Positions 12,701 through 21,700 of a stretch of 64,000 nt of DNA are shown piece after piece; the stretch's first letter is position 1, and the number at the start of each line of letters is the position of its first letter. The position numbers and the translations under genes are program-made. This stretch comes from Variovorax paradoxus (GTDB taxonomy: Bacteria; Pseudomonadota; Gammaproteobacteria; Burkholderiales; Burkholderiaceae_C), in the NCBI RefSeq assembly GCF_902712855.1, contig NZ_LR743507.1, positions 1,350,001 to 1,414,000 on the forward strand, in the 5' to 3' direction. A model generated the notes under the pieces. That model was given only the letters and a program-made list of their open reading frames with translations, searched no databases and was not told the DNA's origin.

Positions 12701-15700
12701 ACACGGCCGTGGTCACCGACGCCGCAGGCAACGAGGGCACACCTTCGGCCGGCATCGTCATCGACATCGATACCACCGCGCCCGCGCAGACCGCGACCAT
12801 CGGCGGCTACACCGACAACGTCGGCACCGTGCAGGGCAGCTTCAACAGCGGCACGAGCACCGACGACACGACGCCGACGCTGAACGGCACGCTGAGCGCG
12901 GCGCTCGGCACGGGCGACGTGGTGCGCATCTACGACGGCGCCACGCTGGTCGGCACGGCGACCGTCACCGGCACCACCTGGACCTTCACACCACCGGCAC
13001 TGGCCGACGGCAGCACCCACAGCTACACGGCCGTGGTCACCGACGCCGCAGGCAACCAGGGCACCGCATCCGCACCCATCACCCTCACCATCGACACCAC
13101 CGCGCCCGCGCAGACCGCGACCATCGGCGGCTACACCGACGACGTGGGCACGCTGCAGGGCAGCTTCGGCAGCGGCACCACCGACGACCCCACGCCCACG
13201 CTCACGGGCACGCTGAGCGCTGCACTCGGCACGGGCGACGTGGTGCGCATCTACGACGGCACCACGCTGCTGGGCACGGCCACCGTCACCGGCACCGGCT
13301 GGAGCTTCGTTCCGCCGACCCTCGCCGAAGGCGTGGCCCACAGCTACACAGCGGTGGTCGCCGATGCCGCGGGCAACGAGAGCGCGGCATCGCCCGCCTT
13401 GACGCTCACGCTGGACACCACCGCGCCCGCACAGGCGGCGGCGATCGCCACTTACACCGACAACGCCGGCGCCGCGCAGGGCGACTTCGGCAGCGGCGTG
13501 CCCACCGACGACACCACGCCGGTGCTCAACGGCACGCTGAGGGCGGCCCTGGCGGCGGGCGACTTGGTGCGCATCTACGACGGCGCCACGCTCATCGGCA
13601 CCGCCACGGTCACCGGCACGAGCTGGAGCTTCGCCACGCCGGGCCTGCCGAACGGCAGCACGCACACCTACACCGCGGTGGTGGCCGATGCCGCGGGCAA
13701 CGAAGGCACGCGCTCGGCGGACTTCACGCTGAGCGTGACGACCAACGGCCCGTCGCAGCTCGCCACGGTGGTGTCGTACACCGACGACGTGGGCACCAAC
13801 CAGGGCAGCTTCGGCAGCGGCGTGCCCACGGACGACACCACGCCGGTGCTCAACGGCACGCTGAGCGCGGGCCTGGCGGCGGGCGAGTTCGTGCGCATCT
13901 ACGACGGCGCCACGCTGGTGGGCACCGCCACGGTCACGGGCACGACGTGGAGCTTCGCGCTTCCCGCGCTGGCCAACGGCAGCACGCACAGCTACACGGC
14001 GGTGGTGACGGATGCGGCGGGCAACGAGAGCACGCCGTCGCCTGCCTTCGCGCTCGCGGTGGACACCACGGTGCCTGCCGTCTCCGCGGCCATCGGCGGC
14101 TATGTCGACGACGTGGGTGCCAACCAGGGCACGTTCGGCAGCGGTGTGCCGACCGACGACACCACGCCGGTGCTGACGGGCACGCTGGGCAGCCCGCTCG
14201 CTGCGGGCGACGTGGTGCGCATCTACGAAGGCACGACCCTCATCGGCACGGCCACGGTCAGCGGCACGAGCTGGAGCTTCGCCACGCCGGTGCTGGCCGG
14301 CGGCAGCACGCACACGTACACCGCGGTGGTGGCCGATGCCGCGGGCAACGAGGGCGCACGGTCGGCGGGCTTCACGCTCACGGTGGACACCACCGCGCCT
14401 GCGCAGACCGCCGTCGTCACGGGCTACATCGACGACGTCGGCACGGTGCAGGGCACCTTCGGCAGCGGCACCAGCACCGACGACACCACGCCCACGCTCT
14501 CGGGCACCCTGAGCGCGCCATTGGCCGCGGGCGACACGGTGCACATCTACGACGGCGCGACGCTGGTGGGCACCGCCACGGTCACCGGATCGAGCTGGAT
14601 CTTCACGCTTGGCGCGCTCGCCAACGGCAGCACGCACAGCTATACGGCGGTGGTCGCCGATGCGGCGGGCAACGAAGGAGCGGCCTCCGCGCCGCTGGTG
14701 CTTACGATCGACACGACCGCACCGGCGCAGACCGCCACCATCGGCGGCTACACCGACGATGTCGGAACCAACCAGGGCGCGTTCGGCAGCGGCACGAGCA
14801 CCGACGACACCACGCCGACATTGAACGGCACACTGAGCGCGGCGCTGGGCACGGGCGATGCGGTGCGCATCTACGACGGCGCCACGCTGGTCGGCACCGC
14901 GACGGTCACCGGCACCACCTGGACCTTCACACCGCCCGCGCTCGCGGACGGCAGCACGCACAGCTATACCGCGGTGGTCGCCGATGCGGCGGGCAACGAG
15001 GCTGCGGCCTCCGCGCCGCTGGTGCTCACGGTGGACACGACCGCGCCGCTGCAGACGGCCATCGTCGGCGGCTACACCGACAACGCCGGCACGGTGCAGG
15101 GCAGCTTCGGCAGCGGCACCAGCACCGACGACACCACGCCGACGCTGAACGGCACGCTGAGCGCCGCATTGGGTACGGGCGACGTGGTACGCATCTACGA
15201 CGGCGCCACGCTGGTCGGCACCGCGACGGTCACAGGCACCACCTGGACCTTCACTCCGCCGGCCCTCTCCGACGGTAGCACTCACAGCTACACGGCGGTG
15301 GTCGCCGATGCGGCGGGCAATCAAGGCACGGCTTCTGCGCCGCTGGTGCTCACGGTGGACACCACCGCGCCCGCACAGACCGCCACCATCGGCGGCTACA
15401 CCGACGATGTCGGCACGAACCAGGGCGCATTCGGCAGCGGCACGAGCACCGACGACACCACGCCGACACTGAACGGCACGTTGAGCGCGGCGCTCGGCAC
15501 GGGCGACGTGGTGCGCATCTACGACGGTGCGACGCTGGTCGGCACCGCCACGGTCACCGGCACGACGTGGATCTTCACGCCGCCCGCACTGGCGAACGGC
15601 AGCACGCACAGCTACACGGCCGTGGTCGCCGACGCGGCGGGCAACGAGAACACAGCGTCCGCACCGCTGGTGCTCGCGGTGGACACGACGGCGCCACTGC

Positions 15701-18700
15701 AGAGCGCCACCATCGGCGGCTACACCGACGACGTGGGCGCCAACCAGGGCGCCTTCGGCACCGGCACCAGCACCGACGACACCACGCCCACGCTGAACGG
15801 CACGCTCAGCGCAGCGCTCGGCACGGGCGACGTGGTGCGCATCTACGACGGCGCCACGCTGGTCGGCACCGCCACGGTCACCGGCACGACGTGGACCTTC
15901 ACGCCGCCCGCGCTGGCGAACGGCAGCACGCACAGCTACACGGCCGTGGTCGCCGACGTGGCGGGCAACGAGAACACAGCGTCCGCGCCGCTGGTGCTCA
16001 CGGTGGACACCACCGCGCCTGCGCAGACGGCCACCATCGGCGGCTACACCGACAACGTCGGCACCGTTCAGGGCAGCTTCGGCACCGGCACGAGCACCGA
16101 CGACACCACGCCGACACTGAACGGCACCTTGAGTGCCGCTTTGGCCACCGGCGACGTGGTGCGCATCTACGACGGCGCCACGCTGGTCGGCACGGCGACC
16201 GTCACGGGCACGAACTGGACCTTCACGCCGCCGGCCCTGGCCGACGGCAGCACGCACAGCTACACGGCCGTCGTCACCGATGCGGCGGGCAACCAGGGCA
16301 CGGCGTCTGCGGCCGTCGTGCTCACCATCGACACCACCGCGCCCGCGCAGACCGCCACCATCGGCGGCTACACCGACGATGTCGGCACCAACCAGGGCGG
16401 CTTCGGCAGCGGCACGAGCACCGACGACACCACGCCGACACTGAACGGCACGCTGAGCGCGACGCTCGGCACGGGCGACACGGTGCGCATCTACGACGGC
16501 GCCACGCTGGTCGGCACGGCCACGGTGACCGGATCGACCTGGACCTTCACGCCCGGCGCACTCGCCAACGGCAGCACGCACAGCTACACCGCGGTCGTCG
16601 CCGATGCCGCCGGCAACGAAGGCACGGCCTCCGCGCCGCTGGTGCTTACGGTGGACACGACCGCGCCACTGCAGAGCGCCACCATCGGTAGCTACACCGA
16701 CGACGTGGGCACCAACCAGGGCGCCTTCGGCAGCGGCACGAGCACCGACGACCCCACGCCGACGCTGAACGGCACCTTGAGTGCGGCACTCGGCACGGGC
16801 GACGTGGTGCGCATCTACGACGGCGCCACGCTGGTCGGCACCGCGACGGTCACCGGCACGACGTGGACCTTCACGCCACCCGCACTGGCCAACGGCAGCA
16901 CGCAGAGCTACACGGCCGTCGTCGCCGATGCGGCGGGCAACCAGGGCGCGGCATCGGCGGCCCTCGTGCTCACGGTCGACACCACCGCGCCGGTGCTGGC
17001 CGCGACCATCGGCGGCTACACCGACAACGTGGGCACCGTGCAGGGCAGCTTCGGCAGCGGCACGAGCACCGACGACACCACGCCCACGCTCACCGGCACG
17101 CTGGGTGCCGCGCCGGCCGCGGGCGACGTGGTGCGGATCTACGACGGCGCCACGCTGGTCGGCACGGCCACGGTCACCGGCACCACCTGGAGCTTCACGC
17201 CGCCGGCGCTGGCCGACGGCAGCACCCACAGCTACACGGCCCTGGTGGCCGACGCGGCGGGCAACGAAGGCCCGCGCTCGGCGGCCTTCACGCTCACCAT
17301 CGACACCACCGCGCCCGCGCAGACCGCCGCCATCGGCGGCTACACCGACGACGCGGGCCTGCTGCAGGGCAGCTTCGGCAGCGGCACCAGCACCGACGAC
17401 ACCACGCCGGTGCTCACCGGCACGCTCAGCGCGGCGCTGGCCGCGGGCGACGTGGTGCGCATCTACGATGGCGCGACGCTGGTCGGCACCGCCACGGTCA
17501 CCGGCACCACCTGGACCTTCGCCACGCCGGCGCTGGCCAACGGCAGCACCCACACCTACACGGCGGTGGTGGCCGACGTGGCGGGCAACCAGGGCGCGCC
17601 CTCGGCCGGCCTCACGCTCACCGTCGACACCACGCCGCCCGCGCAGACCGCGGTGGTGGCGAGCTTCACCGACGACACCGGCGTCCTGCAAGGCAGCTTC
17701 GGCAGCGGCACCGCGACCGACGACACCACGCCGGTGCTCAACGGCACGCTGAGCGCGCCGCTGGCCGCGGGCGACACGGTGCGCATCTACGACGGCGCCA
17801 CCTTCCTCGGCACCGCCACGGTCAGCGGCACCGGCTGGACCTTCGCCACCGCCGTCCTGGCCAATGGCAGCACGCACAGCTTCACCGCCGTGGTGGCCGA
17901 TGCGGCGGGCAACCTCGGCACAGCCTCGGCGGGCTTCACGCTCACCATCGACACCACGCCGCCGGCACAGACCGCGGCCATCTCCAGCTTCACCGACAAC
18001 GTCGGCACCATCCAGGGCAACCTGCCCGGCGGCAGCGTCACCGACGACACCACGCCGGTGCTCAACGGCACGTTGAGCGCGGCACTGGCCACGGGCGACA
18101 CGGTGCGCATCTACGACGGTGCCACCTACCTCGGCAATGCCACCGTCACCGGCACCACCTGGACCTTCGCGCCCAGCGCGCTGGCCGGCAGCGGCAGCCA
18201 CAGCTACACGGCGGTGGTGGCCGACGCGGCGGGCAACCTCGGCACGGCGTCGCCGGCCTTCACGCTCACGGTGGACACCACGCCGCCCGCGCAGACCGTC
18301 GCCATCGGCGGCTACACCGACGACGCGGGCCTGCTGCAGGGCAGCTTCGGCAGCGGCACCAGCACCGACGACACCACGCCGGTGCTCACCGGCACGCTGA
18401 GCGCGGCGCTGGCCGCGGGCGACACGGTGCGCATCTACGACGGCGCCACGCTGGTCGGCACGGCCACCGTCACCGGCACCACCTGGAGCTTCGCCACGCC
18501 GGTGCTGGCCAACGGCAGCACCCACACCTACACGGCGGTGGTGGCCGATGCGGCCGGCAACGAAGGCACCGCCTCCGCGCCGCTGGCGCTCACCGTCGAC
18601 ACCACGCCGCCCGCGCAGACCGCGGCCATCGCCGCCTACCTGGACGACGCGGGCACCAACCAGGGCAGCTTCGGCAGCGGCACCACCACCGACGACACCA

Positions 18701-21700
18701 CGCCGGTGCTCAGCGGCACGCTGAGCGCGGCGCTGGCCGCGGGCGACACGGTGCGCATCTACGAAGGCGCCACCTTCCTGGGCACCGCCACCGTCACCGG
18801 CACGACCTGGACCTTCGCCACGCCCGCGCTGGCCAGCGGCAGCACGCACACCTACACGGCGGCGATCGCCGACGCGGCGGGCAACCAGGGCACGGTGTCG
18901 GCGGGCTTCACGCTTACCATCGACACCACGCCGCCGGTGCAGACGGCCGCCATCGCCAACTTCACCGACAACGTCGGCATCTTCCAGGGCAACCTCGCCA
19001 GCGGCACCGTCACCGACGACACCACGCCGGTGCTCAACGGCACGCTGAGCGCGGCGCTGGCCGCGGGCGACACGGTGCGCATCTACGACGGCGCGACGCT
19101 GGTCGGCACGGCCACCGTCACCGGTACCAGCTGGACCTTCGCCACGCCGGTGCTGGCCAACGGCACCACCCACACCTACACGGCCGTGGTGGCCGACGCG
19201 GCGGGCAACCAGGGCACGGCCTCGGCCGGCTTCTCGCTCACGGTGGACACCACGCCGCCGCCGCAGACCACGGCCATCGCGAGCTTCACCGACGACGTGG
19301 GCATCAACATCGGCAACTTCGGCAGCGGCACCGCCACCGACGACACCACGCCGGTGCTCAACGGCACGCTGAGCGCCGCGCTGGCCGCGGGCGACACGGT
19401 GCGCATCTACGACGGCGCCACCTACCTCGGCAACGCCACCGTCAGCGGCACCGGCTGGACCTTCGCCACGCCGGTGCTGGCCAACGGCAGCACGCACATC
19501 TACACCGCGGTGGTGACGGACGCGGCAGGCAACCAGGCGGCGGCCTCGGCCGGCTTCACGCTCACGGTGGACACCACGCCGCCCACGGCGCCCATCCGCA
19601 TCGTCTCGATCAGCGACGACACCGGCGTCAGCGCCACCGACTTCCTGACCAACGACACCACGCTCACCGTCAACGGCACCGTGGGCACGCTGGGCACCGG
19701 CGAGCGGGCGCAGATCAGCATCAACGGCACCACCTGGGTCGACCTCGTGGTGGTCGGCGGCGCGTGGTCCTTCGCCGATGCGCGCGTGCTAGCCGGCGGC
19801 ACCTACACCTACCAGGTGCGCGTGGTCGACGCGGCCGGCAACATCGGGGCGACCGGCTCGCAGGCCGTGACGGTGGACGTCACGCCGCCCGCGCAGGTCG
19901 CGGGCGTGGCCAGCTTCGTCGACAACGTCGGCGCGGTCACCGGCACGCTGCTGAACGGCGCCATCACCGACGACAGCACGCCCGTGCTCAACGGCACGAT
20001 CACGGCGGGCGTCGCGGCCGGCGACCGGCTGCGCATCTACCAGGACGGCGTGCTGGTGCAGACCCTGGTGCTCACCGCCGGGCAGACCAGCTGGACCTAC
20101 GCGCCGCCGGTGCTGGGCTTCGGGCTGCACACCTACGTGGCGACGCTGGTCGACGCGGCCGGCAACGAGACCACGCCCGGCGCGGCCTTCACGCTCACGG
20201 TGGACGCGCTCGCCACGCTCACCGCGCTGGCCACCGACACCGGCGTGACGGTGTCGGGCGGCTTCTCGAACAGCTCCGCGGTGAACACCGACCTCGTCAC
20301 GCGCGACAGCACGCCGCTGCTCACCGGCACCATCGCGCGCCCGCTGGACGCCAACGAGGTGGTGCGCATCAGCCTGGACGGCGGGCTCACCTGGACCACG
20401 GTGCAGAGCACGGTGGGCGCCACCACCTGGAGCTACGCCACGCCCGCGTACGCCGCCTCGGCCACGGTGGCCGCGCAGGTGCGCATCGACAACACCGCCA
20501 ACGGCACGCACGGCACGGCCAGCACGGTGACCTACACCGTGGACCTGGTCGCGCCCACGCTCAGCCTCACGGCACCCGCGCTGGCCAACGCGGCGGCCAT
20601 CGACGCCGACGGCGACCGTACCATCGCCGCCGGCACGGCGGTCTTCGGCAGCGCGACGAACGGCACCGCCGAGGTGGGCACCACGGTGGCGCTCATCAAC
20701 GACGTGAACCACGACGGCATCTACACCGAAGGCGTGGACGTGGTGCTCGGCACGGCCGTGGTCGGCGCGGGCGGCGCGTGGTCGATCTCCACGGGGCTCA
20801 CCACCGCCGTGGGCTCCTACCACCTGGGCTACGTGGTGTGGGACGCGGCGGGCAACCAGAGCCGCATGACCTCCACCACGCAGGTCGACGTGGTGCCCGT
20901 GCTCGACCACCTGCCCGCGGCGGCCGGCTCGCACGGCACCAGCAACAGCACCGGCTTCGGCGGCGCGATGGCGATCAACCTGCAGGGCAACTGGAGCTTC
21001 GCCGGCGACCAGGCCGCCTACAACGGCACCTCGCGCACCAGCTACGTCACCAGCGACCTCGCGGTGCAGGTGCTGTCGGGCGGCGGGTCGACCTCGTACT
21101 CGTTCTTCGACTACAACATGGACGGCATCCTCGACATCATCGGGACCGACAACAACGCGGCGCTGAACAGCACGCCGTTGTGGACCGGGGCGCTCGGCCT
21201 GGGCTACGCGCCCACGTCGGTGGGCACCGGCCTGACCGGCGTGTCGTACGGCGGCGTCGCGGTGATCGACATGGATGGCGACGGCTTCCTGGACGCCATC
21301 GTCGGCGACGGTGCGGCCGACTCCGCCTCGTTCATCAAGAACACCGCGGGCATCCTTGGCACCTACGGCAACAGCACCGGCCTCGTCCCGCCCGCCGCGG
21401 GCATCGCCAACCTGCAGACCGGCCGCGAGGTCTCGGGCGTGGACCTGAACAACGACGGGCGCGTCGACCTGGCGCTGCACAGCACCACCACCACCACGCT
21501 GGGCAACAACAACGACTTCACGCTCACGCTGCTGACCAACAACGGCAAGACGGGCATCAACGGAGCGAACTGGACCGAGTCGCAGGCCATCAACGACGTG
21601 TTCGCCACCAACGCGAACACGCTGAACTCCACCGACCCGGTGTCGCTCACCTGGGCCGACTTCAACAACGACGGCTGGCTCGACCTGTACGTCAACAGCA

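Larger units (their letters stand above)
4369..19587 (+). repeat. 47 tandem ~324-bp repeats (Ig-like type B) in the adhesin
   Basis: I counted 47 in-frame units of ~108 residues, each with the order (G/S)YTDDVGTxQGxFGSG, TDDTTPxLNGTL, VRIYDGATLVGTATVTG, THSYTAVVADAAGN, VDTTAP. The span of 15219 bp agrees with 47 x 324 bp minus a few codons. Units 5 and 28 each lack one codon in the TDD region. Units differ mainly in the first 12 residues and in the choice of VVRIYDG or TVRIYDG. They form the bulk of the fibre; the high DNA identity makes copy number prone to change by recombination and difficult for short-read assembly. Confidence 0.92.

Noticed and set aside
4369..19587. CRISPR-like look of regularly spaced repeats
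   Set aside because: Units are 324 bp, in frame and protein-coding, with no unique spacers; no cas genes.
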